Positions 54,918-62,540 of a DNA stretch of 64,000 bases are shown one piece after another. This stretch comes from Granulicella mallensis MP5ACTX8 (GTDB lineage: Bacteria > Acidobacteriota > Terriglobia > Terriglobales > Acidobacteriaceae): contig NC_016631.1 in NCBI RefSeq assembly GCF_000178955.2, positions 4,402,001 to 4,466,000 on the forward strand, read 5' to 3'. Both the position numbers and the translations under genes were made by a program. Within the stretch, counting starts at the first letter, position 1, and every line of letters begins with the position of its first letter. Below the pieces are notes generated by a model that was given only the letters and a program-made list of their open reading frames with translations, was not told where the DNA came from and ran no database searches.

Positions 54918-54947
54918 GAGTGCCGTTTCCCCCTGGAAACGGCACTC
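54918..54947 (+). terminator. Hairpin terminator after plus-strand epimerase
   Basis: A 13-bp perfect stem GAGTGCCGTTTCC / GGAAACGGCACTC with a 4-nt loop, 38 bp beyond the stop. The downstream T-tract is poor (ACTTGCTTTA). Confidence 0.75.
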
Positions 54948-55008
54948 ACTTGCTTTATCCACTTCCCGGCAACAGAGAAACAACTCTAATCAAAGCGATT
55001 ACAACAAG

Positions 55009-55035
55009 TAGCCCCCGTCCAGTGGACGGGAGCTA
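55009..55035 (-). terminator. Hairpin terminator after minus-strand epimerase
   Basis: A 12-bp stem (one non-Watson-Crick pair) TAGCCCCCGTCC / GGACGGGAGCTA with a 3-nt loop, 15 bp after the minus-strand epimerase stop and followed on that strand by CTTGTTGT. Confidence 0.7.
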
Positions 55036-55049
55036 TATCTGTTTCTCTA

Positions 55050-56042
55050 CTAGTCGGCCTGAACCAGAGGTGTAATCCACTGACGTTGCCAGGCAATCGT
55101 CTCAAGCAGGCCCTGTTCGAGAGGGATCTTCGCCTCGAAGTTCAAAAGCTCCTTCGCCTTTCGCGTGTCCGGAATCCGGCGACGAACGTCTTCGTATTTG
55201 CGGTTCGCGATCTCATCATACGGAATCAGTTTGATTGCGGGTGACCCCGACTTGCCACACATCCGATAAATACGACTAGCAAGATCCAGAATGCTAACTT
55301 CTTCGTTTGCTCCGATATTGATGATCTCCTGATTGCAATTGGACGATTCCGCAGCGGCAGCGATACCACGGACGGTGTCGCTGACAAAGGTGAATGACCT
55401 GGTTTGCTGGCCATCGCCATGGATAGGGATAACTTCATCGCGAAGAATGGCGTCAATAAAGACGGACTGAGGACCGCCCCACCAGCTCAGGTTCTGGCGA
55501 GGGCCATAAGATCCGAAGATGCGCAGAACTGTCGTGTAGATCCCGCAGTCCTCTGCCATGGCCAGCACTAGATGTTCGTCATAGCGCTTAGAAGTAGCGT
55601 ACGCCCAGCGGCCGACGGTGGGGGAACCCAGAACGGAATCCGCATCTTCAGAAAACGGCACATTTGGATTCTTGCCGTACACATCAGAAGTTGAGGTGAT
55701 GACAAATTTTGCAGACTTCTCGCAAGCTAGCTGCAGCGCGTTCATCGTCCCTTGTGAATTGACCAGAAGCGTCTTCGTAGCTGTTCCATAGCGCGGAATC
55801 TTGTAAGCCGCAAGATGGATAACGGTATCGACTTTGTCGACGCAGTGTCGCAGTGCGCTCATATCGCAGACATCTGCCTGACAAAAGTGAAACCGGCTAT
55901 CCCGCAAAGCGCCGTCAAGGTTCTGCACGTTTCCGTGCGACAAATCGTCGACACCCGTTACGTCATAGCCACGACTCAACATCAGGTCAACAAGGTGTGA
56001 TGCCAGGAAACCGGCTGCCCCAGTAATTAGTAGTTTTCTCAT
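55050..56042 (-). CDS. NAD-dependent sugar epimerase/dehydratase
   Basis: 330 aa from the ATG at 56042, which overlaps the upstream stop (ATGA) and has GGAG 8 nt upstream. Extended SDR with LLITGAAGFLASHLVD (the third Gly of GxxGxxG is Ala), catalytic Ser/Thr in ITSTSDVYGK and YATSK. C-terminal half binds the nucleotide sugar (RIFGSYGPRQNLSWWGGPQSVF). Closest in style to NDP-sugar 4-epimerases or decarboxylases such as UDP-glucuronate epimerases. It is the last gene of the five-gene minus-strand EPS operon. Exact substrate uncertain. Confidence 0.87.
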   Translation of the reverse strand: MRKLLITGAAGFLASHLVDLMLSRGYDVTGVDDLSHGNVQNLDGALRDSRFHFCQADVCDMSALRHCVDKVDTVIHLAAYKIPRYGTATKTLLVNSQGTMNALQLACEKSAKFVITSTSDVYGKNPNVPFSEDADSVLGSPTVGRWAYATSKRYDEHLVLAMAEDCGIYTTVLRIFGSYGPRQNLSWWGGPQSVFIDAILRDEVIPIHGDGQQTRSFTFVSDTVRGIAAAAESSNCNQEIINIGANEEVSILDLASRIYRMCGKSGSPAIKLIPYDEIANRKYEDVRRRIPDTRKAKELLNFEAKIPLEQGLLETIAWQRQWITPLVQAD

Positions 56043-57157
56043 TTCTTTTTCTCCATAAACTTCATAATCTCGTCGATGCAATGGGCCGCGGCTTGTCCAC
56101 CGCCGAATGCAGCGAGGTTCCTTGGCTGTTCAACAGCCCTTGACGAGCGCTCCAGTGCGTGCCTGACGGCCCTAAGAATCGTCTCTGATTCGCTGCCGGC
56201 AAGGACGTTCCAATCGTCGTGTAGCGTTTCGGTCCATTCAGTCTCGTCACGAAGCGTGACGCAGGGGGTACCAAGGAAATAAGCTTCCTTCTGCATTCCG
56301 CCCGAATCGGTGACAATGACGTCCGCACGTTGTTCGAGCACCAGCATCTCAAGGTACCCGACCGGTTCGACCAGGTGGATGTGATCGTGACTCGCCAGCA
56401 TCCTTCGCCCTTCGACTCCAAGCAAACGTGAGAGCCTCGGATGAAGAGGCAACACAATGGGTATCGGGAACTTCGCCAGTGAGGACAGAATTGCCGTAAG
56501 ACGCTTGAAGGAATCGGTGTTCTCCGCACGATGCATCGTGACCAACGCGTAGCTCTTGCCGACGAGGCCCTGTTTATCAAGCACCGCACTGGTCCGATCC
56601 GAGCTTGTGTAGTGTGCAACTGCGTCCAGCATGAGGTCACCAACCAACGCCGCGCGGCCGCTCAATCCCTCGACCCTCAGCTGCTCCATCGATGCTGCAG
56701 TCGGAGCAAGAAGAAGATCAGAGACATGATCACTGACGATGCGGTTGATCTCCTCTTGCATCTCTCGGTTGAAGCTTCTCAAACCGGCTTCAATATGAAC
56801 AAGCGGGATATGAAGTTTCGAGGCTGCAAGCGCAGCGGCAAGCGTAGAGTTTGTGTCGCCGTAGATCAGAACAAGATCGGGCGTTTCTCTCATCAGCTCA
56901 ACTTCGATGCTGGCCAGCATTGCAGCAGTCTGCACACCTGGAGTTCCTGAGGATGTACCAATGATCGGATGCGGCATCGCCAACCCCAGCTCTTCGAAGA
57001 AGATGTCCGACATCAGCGGATCGTAGTGCTGCCCCGTGTGCAAAATAGCGTGATCGATGCTGCAGTGATTGCGGGCTTTGTAGGCCTCTATCCCATGAAA
57101 CATCATGGCCATCTTTACGAACTGTGGCCGGGCTCCCCCAATCGACATGATCTTCAC
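56039..57157 (-). CDS. wecB: Non-hydrolysing UDP-GlcNAc-type 2-epimerase (WecB/WbpI-like)
   Basis: 372 aa; GTG start at 57157 overlapping the upstream stop (GTGA). Family marks: [105 protein letters not shown] and [31 protein letters not shown]. These include the His, Asp and Glu residues required for UDP elimination and re-addition. WecB makes UDP-ManNAc; WbpI uses UDP-GlcNAc3NAcA. The presence of the aminotransferase and acetyltransferase in the cluster favours the latter. Coupled by 4-bp overlaps on both sides. Confidence 0.92.
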   Translation of the reverse strand: MKIMSIGGARPQFVKMAMMFHGIEAYKARNHCSIDHAILHTGQHYDPLMSDIFFEELGLAMPHPIIGTSSGTPGVQTAAMLASIEVELMRETPDLVLIYGDTNSTLAAALAASKLHIPLVHIEAGLRSFNREMQEEINRIVSDHVSDLLLAPTAASMEQLRVEGLSGRAALVGDLMLDAVAHYTSSDRTSAVLDKQGLVGKSYALVTMHRAENTDSFKRLTAILSSLAKFPIPIVLPLHPRLSRLLGVEGRRMLASHDHIHLVEPVGYLEMLVLEQRADVIVTDSGGMQKEAYFLGTPCVTLRDETEWTETLHDDWNVLAGSESETILRAVRHALERSSRAVEQPRNLAAFGGGQAAAHCIDEIMKFMEKKK

Positions 57158-57939
57158 TGAGAACCACCTGACCGAGGAGTAGCAGCACTCAGCAGTTGAT
57201 CGGCTGGGACCTGCCGAATTACACGAGCCGGCGACCCCATCACGATCGCACGGCTCGGAACGTCTTTGGTAACGATGGAGCCAGCGGCAACTAATGCATC
57301 CTCGCCGATCACCATTCCAGGGAGAACGGTTGCATTTGCTCCAATGCGAGAGCCGACTTGCATCGTTACTCCCTTGAAGTGTTTAAAGCGCTCCTCCGTA
57401 CGGCCAACATAATTATCATTTGTGAAAGTAACTTCCGGCGCCACAAAACAAAAGTCCCCGATCGACGACATCGCAGTAATATAGGCACCCGTCTCAATCT
57501 TGCACCTTCTCCCGATGGTTACCATATTCTCGACCGCGACACCGCGCCCAATAATCGACATTTCGCCGATCGTAACCTGCTCCCGTACCGTAGCAAGGTC
57601 TGCGATCAGTACGCTATTGCCTACCGTTGCTCCTCTATAAATCACGGCGTGGGTACCAATCAGAACTTCATCTCCAATCGAAGCAGGCTCAAGGTCGACG
57701 TCGGAAGCCATCGCACTAAGTCTTGAACGCAATGGCTCCTTGCCGATAACAACGCCATCATCGATCCGGACATTGCAGCCAATACTCGAGCCATCATGGA
57801 CAACAACATTGTTTCCCAATACGGTCCCAGGGCCGATGGTGACATCCTCACCAATCACGACATACCGACCAAAGAGCACCCCTGGATACTCTGAACGAAA
57901 AGTCATCGTCATACAGTCTTGCCTTGTCAACGCGTTCAC
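57154..57939 (-). CDS. Hexapeptide-repeat sugar N-acetyltransferase (WbpD-like)
   Basis: 261 aa from a GTG at 57939 (GGAG 7 nt upstream, GTGA overlap with the GT2 stop). Left-handed beta-helix built from hexapeptide repeats: [51 protein letters not shown] catalytic-loop-like FTNDNYVGR and C-terminal [26 protein letters not shown] complete the fold. WbpD acetylates UDP-GlcNAc3NA at the 3-amino group; this protein is about 70 residues longer because of an extra N-terminal set of coils (about 20-90). Position next to the WbpI-like epimerase supports the assignment. Confidence 0.88.
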   Translation of the reverse strand: MNALTRQDCMTMTFRSEYPGVLFGRYVVIGEDVTIGPGTVLGNNVVVHDGSSIGCNVRIDDGVVIGKEPLRSRLSAMASDVDLEPASIGDEVLIGTHAVIYRGATVGNSVLIADLATVREQVTIGEMSIIGRGVAVENMVTIGRRCKIETGAYITAMSSIGDFCFVAPEVTFTNDNYVGRTEERFKHFKGVTMQVGSRIGANATVLPGMVIGEDALVAAGSIVTKDVPSRAIVMGSPARVIRQVPADQLLSAATPRSGGSQ

Positions 57940-58850
57940 AGAGTTACTCCTTTTTTTGCCTTACTCATCTCTTGAGAATGTTGGCCCACTGTTACCGGAT
58001 CCCATGCCTGCAAGGCCTTGGATCGTTGTATTTGACGCCCTTCCGCCGAAGCTCCAATTTCAACTGGAGCTTTTGGATGAACTAGCTGCTTGTCTACTTT
58101 GAGAGAAGCCGGATATCCATGGCCAAGAATGCACTGGGAAAGGAGCCCCAGATGTCCCGAAATCGTCTTGGCAATCCGCATCTTGCTACTTCCAGTACAC
58201 CGTCGGTGTAGAACAAGCGGTGCTTCTTCTATCTTGCAACCCATCGAAGACGCACTTAGCAACAGCTCGACCGCGGCTACAAAATCCCTCCTGGATGATC
58301 GCAACTCCTTGACGACAGATCCTCGGTAGGCACGGAAAATACTGGTATAGGTGTACAACTTCAAGGGTGTGAACGCGCGGTAGAGCCGAGAACATCCGCT
58401 GCTGAGGGCAAGCCTCCAGCCCTGTACCCCCTGCACATCACCCAGAGGATGGTATGGTGACGCAACAACAATATCCGCATGACCAGAAAGAACTCTCAGA
58501 ATCATTGCAAACAAATCCGCCGGCCTATAGCTGCAATCACCATCAATCGTGCAAACAATATCTGCATTTGCATGGCGGAATGCTGTGCGAAATGCTTCTC
58601 CAAGTCCGCGATTTTCAGGATGTCTGTAGGCTTCGTACTCTGCACCAGGAGGGACAGTACTGCGGATCCGGCTGAATGTTTCGTCCTGACTTCCATCGTC
58701 TACAAAGAGGTAGCAAACTTTGAAGCTTCCCGACAGGCGGCGGTGCAAGCTTAGCAGCGCCCTGCCCAGGACTTCCATAGTCTGCTCCTCGTTGTAGAGA
58801 GGGACCATGATACAAACGCTCGGAACTATTCGAAGAGGAGTTTTATTCAT
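57936..58850 (-). CDS. Family 2 glycosyltransferase (DPM1-like)
   Basis: 304 aa. GT-A fold: [20 protein letters not shown] near 13-32, [18 protein letters not shown] near 49-66, and metal-binding DGD in [17 protein letters not shown] (about 96-112). The region [23 protein letters not shown] is standard. No C-terminal membrane helices are visible; it would act at the inner membrane face, transferring a sugar to a polyprenyl carrier or a growing repeat unit. The start has GGTGG upstream, and the stop overlaps the acetyltransferase by 4 bp. Gap to the upstream dehydrogenase is 51 bp. Confidence 0.9.
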   Translation of the reverse strand: MNKTPLRIVPSVCIMVPLYNEEQTMEVLGRALLSLHRRLSGSFKVCYLFVDDGSQDETFSRIRSTVPPGAEYEAYRHPENRGLGEAFRTAFRHANADIVCTIDGDCSYRPADLFAMILRVLSGHADIVVASPYHPLGDVQGVQGWRLALSSGCSRLYRAFTPLKLYTYTSIFRAYRGSVVKELRSSRRDFVAAVELLLSASSMGCKIEEAPLVLHRRCTGSSKMRIAKTISGHLGLLSQCILGHGYPASLKVDKQLVHPKAPVEIGASAEGRQIQRSKALQAWDPVTVGQHSQEMSKAKKGVTL

Positions 58851-58901
58851 CGAAATCCACCCAAGGCATAATGTGCCTCCATGTTAGAGAGAGGTCTCGT
58901 T

Positions 58902-60269
58902 TTAGCAGCGAACGATCTTCGGTGAGTTGATTCCCTTAGTTGCATTTCGAGTATCGACAACGAGATTCGCACCTTCAACGATCGCTTCGTAGTCATAGTC
59001 TGAGTGGTCCGTTACGATGACGACACAGTCGTAGTCACCAATCGTATCCAGCGACGTGTTCTTCATACCCAGGTTGTAGTGACGTCCTCTGCCTACGGTT
59101 GGGAAGTAAGGATCGTTGTAATCTACCTTCGCTTGCTCCTGCTGCAGTAACTCGATGATCTGCAGAGACGGGGACTCCCGAAGATCGTCGATGTCCTTCT
59201 TATAGGCGATACCCAAAACAAGGATCTTAGACCCGCTCAAAGCCTTGCAGCGCCGATTCAGCGCCTCTGATACCGACTGCAACACGTGACGGGGCATACC
59301 TTCATTGATTTCACCCGCGAGCTCAATGAACTTCGTATGGAAATCCCACTCGCGCGCCTTCCAGCTCAGGTAAAACGGGTCGATCGGAATACAGTGACCA
59401 CCAAGACCCGGACCAGGATAGAAGGGCTGGAAACCAAACGGTTTCGTTGCAGCCGCATCAATCACTTCCCAGATATCGATCCCCATGCGGAGCGAAAGTA
59501 GTTTCAGCTCATTCACTAGAGCAATATTTACGCAGCGATAGATGTTCTCGAGCAGCTTCGTCATCTCAGCCGCTTGCGTGGTGGAAACCTTCACCACACG
59601 ACCAAAGATGTTTTCGTAGAGAGCACCCGCCAGTTGGCCCGCAATCGGCTCATGTCCGCCGACAACCTTCGGGATGTCGCGCCGGGCTACGGTATTGTTA
59701 CCCGGGTCTTCACGTTCGGGCGAGAATGCCACGTAGAACACGTTATCGCTTACATCCTTATCGGATTCCCGGGCATGGAGTCCGATGCGGCTCCCTCTGT
59801 TGAGGATCGGAATCAAGATCTCTTCAGTAGTTCCCGGATACGTCGTGCTCTCAAGGACCACTAACTGGCCGACACGGAGGTGCGGAGCAATTGCTTGCGC
59901 CGTCTTCTCAATGAAGCTCAGATCTGGCTCACGATGCTCCGTGAGGGGTGTAGGAACGCAAAGAATGATTACGTCCTGGTCAGAGATTATGGAGAAATCT
60001 TTGGTTGCGCTGAAACCGCGTTCGGCAGCAACCTGAATATCCGTGTGAGGAATGCGTTGAATATAGCTGCGCCCTTCGGACAGAGACGAGACTTTTTTGG
60101 CGTCAATATCAAAACCCTGGACGACAAAGCCAGCTTCACTGAACAGGAGCGAGAGAGGTAGACCGACGTAGCCAAGACCGATGACGCCAACTTTCGCTGT
60201 CCGGTTATTCAGTTTCAGCAGTTGGTGTTCGGCGACGGAAGGGAGTGGGACTGCGATAGTGGTTGTCAT
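58902..60269 (-). CDS. Nucleotide-sugar 6-dehydrogenase (WbpA/WecC/TviB-like)
   Basis: 455 aa. N-terminal Rossmann VGVIGLGYVGLPLSLLF (GLGYVG at 31-36), VILCVPTPL, VLESTTYPGTTEEIL, AFSPEREDPGN, and LLENIYRCVNIALVNEL. The catalytic Cys is in GPGLGGHCIPIDPFYL (about residue 292), and the C-terminal UDP-binding domain begins ILVLGIAYKKDIDDLRESPS. It performs the two-step NAD oxidation of UDP-GlcNAc (or UDP-ManNAc) to the uronic acid, the WbpA step of the pathway. First gene of the five-gene operon; a GG-N10-GC element (60283-60297) lies directly in front, so close that a transcript from it would start almost at the ATG. Confidence 0.93.
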   Translation of the reverse strand: MTTTIAVPLPSVAEHQLLKLNNRTAKVGVIGLGYVGLPLSLLFSEAGFVVQGFDIDAKKVSSLSEGRSYIQRIPHTDIQVAAERGFSATKDFSIISDQDVIILCVPTPLTEHREPDLSFIEKTAQAIAPHLRVGQLVVLESTTYPGTTEEILIPILNRGSRIGLHARESDKDVSDNVFYVAFSPEREDPGNNTVARRDIPKVVGGHEPIAGQLAGALYENIFGRVVKVSTTQAAEMTKLLENIYRCVNIALVNELKLLSLRMGIDIWEVIDAAATKPFGFQPFYPGPGLGGHCIPIDPFYLSWKAREWDFHTKFIELAGEINEGMPRHVLQSVSEALNRRCKALSGSKILVLGIAYKKDIDDLRESPSLQIIELLQQEQAKVDYNDPYFPTVGRGRHYNLGMKNTSLDTIGDYDCVVIVTDHSDYDYEAIVEGANLVVDTRNATKGINSPKIVRC

Positions 60270-60282
60270 GTCCGGTGTTAGG

Positions 60283-60297
60283 GCATGCAGCGTGCCA
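60283..60297 (-). promoter_or_regulatory. Candidate sigma-54 promoter before the 6-dehydrogenase gene
   Basis: Minus strand TGGCACGCTGCATGC: perfect TGGCACG at -24 and ATGC at -12 with exact GG-N10-GC spacing. Predicted transcription start (about 60272) is only 2-3 nt from the ATG at 60269, which implies a leaderless message or a different start. Confidence 0.5.
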
Positions 60298-60404
60298 AAT
60301 GACTACGACGCTTGAGGAAATCAGTTTTCCCTCAGCTCATTCACCATCATCCGGCAGATAGCAACCGAACCAGCAGCACTCTGCCTACCCCCGGTCAAAC
60401 GAGT

Positions 60405-60441
60405 ATGCAAAGCTTTGCGTGAGCTGCGCAATTCGAATTGC
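60405..60441. promoter_or_regulatory. Two tandem palindromes, candidate activator sites
   Basis: ATGCAA-AGCT-TTGCGT (60405-60420) holds the same GCAA-N4-TTGC core as the sites at 47679 and 53697. It is followed by the perfect palindrome GCAATTCGAATTGC (60428-60441) and, at 60459-60477, by ATGCAA-ACAGG-TTGCAAAT. They sit about 110 bp from the minus-strand and 80 bp from the plus-strand GG-N10-GC elements. Confidence 0.6.
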
Positions 60442-60496
60442 TTCGGCGATCAAGTTGTATGCAAACAGGTTGCAAATACTTGCTCTTCTTCCTATA

Positions 60497-60512
60497 TGGC
60501 AACTAAAAGGCA
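60497..60512 (+). promoter_or_regulatory. Candidate sigma-54 promoter of the 3-dehydrogenase operon
   Basis: TGGCAACTAAAAGGCA: TGGCA at -24, GG-N10-GC spacing exact, but AGGC instead of TTGC at -12. Expected start of transcription near 60523, giving a leader of about 110 nt. Confidence 0.4.
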
Positions 60513-60634
60513 AAACTAATACACCCAGGAACGGGTGACGCGGCGACTTGGCCGCCTAATTGCTATCTCCGTCATCAGGATTCTTCTGAATTACTCAACG
60601 GACTTCGGGCAAGATGCCCTTGAAGGAGGCAGGA

Positions 60635-61774
60635 ATGGCGCAAGTCAAAGTTGGAGTGGTGGGCCTGGGAGCGTGGGGTCGTAATGTTGCGCGCTGCCTA
60701 CACGAACTAAATGAGTGCGATCTGGTGGCTTGCTGCGACACGAACCCTGCGTCGCGCGCATTGGCCGAGCTGAACTGGAACGTCAAGACGTGCGAAACCC
60801 TGGACGAGATGCTGGAACGCTACCCGTCCATCCAGGCTATCGTTATAAGTTCACCCGCTATTACCCATTATCCCCTCGCAAAAAAGGCTCTTCTCGCGGA
60901 CAAAGACGTGTTTGTAGAGAAGCCTTTCACGCTCGAGGTTGCACACGCTGAAGAGCTGCTTCACCTCTCAGAGGTCCGCGATCGCGTTCTTATGGTTGGC
61001 CATTTGATGGAGTACCACCCGGCCGTGAACTATATACGTGATCTCGTTCGCTCTGGAGAACTTGGTGACATCTACTACGTGTACACCCAGCGAGTGAACC
61101 TTGGCCGCATCCGCGGTGACGAAAACGCCCTATGGAGCTTCGCACCACACGATATCTCCCAAATCCTCTATATGCTCGGCGGAACACCCACCGACGTAAG
61201 CGCTCGAGGACAGAGCTTTATCCAGAAATCAATCGAGGACGTGGTGTTCCTGAGTCTGTACTTCAGCAACCGCGTCATGGCTCACATCCATATTTCATGG
61301 CTCGATCCACACAAGGTTCGCAGCACTACCATCGTCGGAAGCAAGAAGATGGTAGTCTTCGACGACGCGGCCACCTCTGAAAAACTCCGCATCTATGACA
61401 GTCGTGCCGAAATGCACCCTACCACTTCATACGGTGAAGCGACACAGGTTCGTTTTGGCGACATTCACATCCCCCGAATCTCCAGCACAGAGCCCTTGAA
61501 GATCGAGTTCCAACACTTTCTGGACTGCGTCGTACGGCGGCTCCGTCCTCGCAGCGATGCCTACGACGGACTGCAGGTAGTTCGGATCCTTGATTCAGCC
61601 CAACGGTCTCTCGATATGGATGGCATTCCTGTGGCACTCCAACCTGAGGAAGAGAGGCTGCATGCCCCAAGCCTCCCCTCGAAAAACCGCAGCTGGAGAC
61701 CGGCCCCTGATGTACCCATCAGCTTGCCTGCCTTTGCCTATATGCCAGAGCTCTCGCAAAAGGTCCCCCAATGA
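60635..61774 (+). CDS. Gfo/Idh/MocA oxidoreductase (UDP-sugar 3-dehydrogenase, WbpB-like)
   Basis: 379 aa from the ATG at 60635 (GGAGGCAGGA upstream; an ATG at 60614 lacks this). NAD-binding VGVVGLGAWGRNVARCL (GLGAWG at 10-15), SSPAITHYPLAKKALLADKDVFVEKPF with the EKP motif, then the C-terminal alpha/beta dehydrogenase domain (LMVGHLMEYHPAVNYIRDLV, WSFAPHDISQILYML). In the WbpA-B-E-D-I route this enzyme makes the 3-keto intermediate for the aminotransferase. Similarity to WbpB itself is at family level, so another 3-dehydrogenase such as GnnA type is possible. The stop overlaps the EmrE-like gene by 4 bp. Confidence 0.87.
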   Translation: MAQVKVGVVGLGAWGRNVARCLHELNECDLVACCDTNPASRALAELNWNVKTCETLDEMLERYPSIQAIVISSPAITHYPLAKKALLADKDVFVEKPFTLEVAHAEELLHLSEVRDRVLMVGHLMEYHPAVNYIRDLVRSGELGDIYYVYTQRVNLGRIRGDENALWSFAPHDISQILYMLGGTPTDVSARGQSFIQKSIEDVVFLSLYFSNRVMAHIHISWLDPHKVRSTTIVGSKKMVVFDDAATSEKLRIYDSRAEMHPTTSYGEATQVRFGDIHIPRISSTEPLKIEFQHFLDCVVRRLRPRSDAYDGLQVVRILDSAQRSLDMDGIPVALQPEEERLHAPSLPSKNRSWRPAPDVPISLPAFAYMPELSQKVPQ

Positions 61775-62172
61775 CAGCGATAACCAGAATGCGCACAGCG
61801 CTCACCCGGCCGGAGCTCATGGTAATCGCCTCCGCTTTGTTCGCTACGGCCGGGCAGGTGATCCTCAAGTACAGCCTTCATCGCGATCCTGCATCCTTTG
61901 GCGCTCACGGCCAGGAGTTAACGGTCTTACGGGGTGTTTTGATCGGTTTGTCTGTCTATGGGATTGGAACAGTGCTGTGGCTTCTGGCTGTCTCGAAACG
62001 CGAGATCAGTTATCTTTATCCGCTTGCCTCCATCAGTTATTTACTCGTCGTACTTTCTGCACATTTCTTCCTCAATGAGCCTATCCACGCAGATCGGTGG
62101 GTCGGCATCGGATTGATGACACTCGGGATCGGATTGCTCACCTATGGAGCACCGGAGGAGCGGCCACAATGA
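61771..62172 (+). CDS. EmrE/EamA-like four-helix membrane protein, first of a pair
   Basis: 133 aa; ATGA overlap with the gene before and with the gene after. Four predicted TM helices: LMVIASALFATAGQVILKYSL, LRGVLIGLSVYGIGTVLWLLAVS, ISYLYPLASISYLLVVLSAHFFLNE and WVGIGLMTLGIGLLTYGA. The pattern YPLASISYLLV...NEPIH is that of SMR/ArnE-type proteins. The two linked genes resemble ArnE/ArnF, which together move an undecaprenyl-phosphate-linked amino sugar across the membrane. A lipid-sugar flippase in EPS synthesis is inferred. Confidence 0.8.
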   Translation: MTAITRMRTALTRPELMVIASALFATAGQVILKYSLHRDPASFGAHGQELTVLRGVLIGLSVYGIGTVLWLLAVSKREISYLYPLASISYLLVVLSAHFFLNEPIHADRWVGIGLMTLGIGLLTYGAPEERPQ

Positions 62173-62540
62173 CAACATCCAGTAAGGCAGCCCTCATTCC
62201 CTGGCTGTCATTGGTCGGCAGCATTGTGATCGGCGCCGGCGCCCAGGTTTCGCTAAAATACGGCACCAACTCGCGCAAAAACGCGACAGGCACTCTGTCG
62301 CGGTACCTATCTCCATGGGTTGGGTTGTGGGCGGCAGGTTTCGTGGCCGCGACCATACTTTGGCTGATCGCCCTCGCTCATCTCGATCTCTCCTATGCCT
62401 ATCCGATGCTAGGCCTTAGCTACGTCCTTGTGACGGGAATGGCCGCTTTCATCCTCAAAGAGCCCATATCGCGCTTGCATTGGGTTGCCGTTCTTATGAT
62501 CGGTGCCGGCGCAGCCTGCATAGCAAGGAGCGGACTTTAA
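62169..62540 (+). CDS. EmrE/EamA-like four-helix membrane protein, second of a pair
   Basis: 123 aa from the ATG at 62169, which overlaps the previous stop by 4 bp; an upstream in-frame ATG at 62097 would lie inside the other gene. Four TM helices: ALIPWLSLVGSIVIGAGAQVSLKYG, VGLWAAGFVAATILWLIALAHL, YAYPMLGLSYVLVTGMAAFILKEPI and WVAVLMIGAGAACIA. The polar loop NSRKNATGTLSRYLSP is specific to this copy. It shares YPMLGLSYVLV...KEPIS with the partner, consistent with a duplicated half forming an antiparallel heterodimer. Confidence 0.8.
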   Translation: MTTSSKAALIPWLSLVGSIVIGAGAQVSLKYGTNSRKNATGTLSRYLSPWVGLWAAGFVAATILWLIALAHLDLSYAYPMLGLSYVLVTGMAAFILKEPISRLHWVAVLMIGAGAACIARSGL

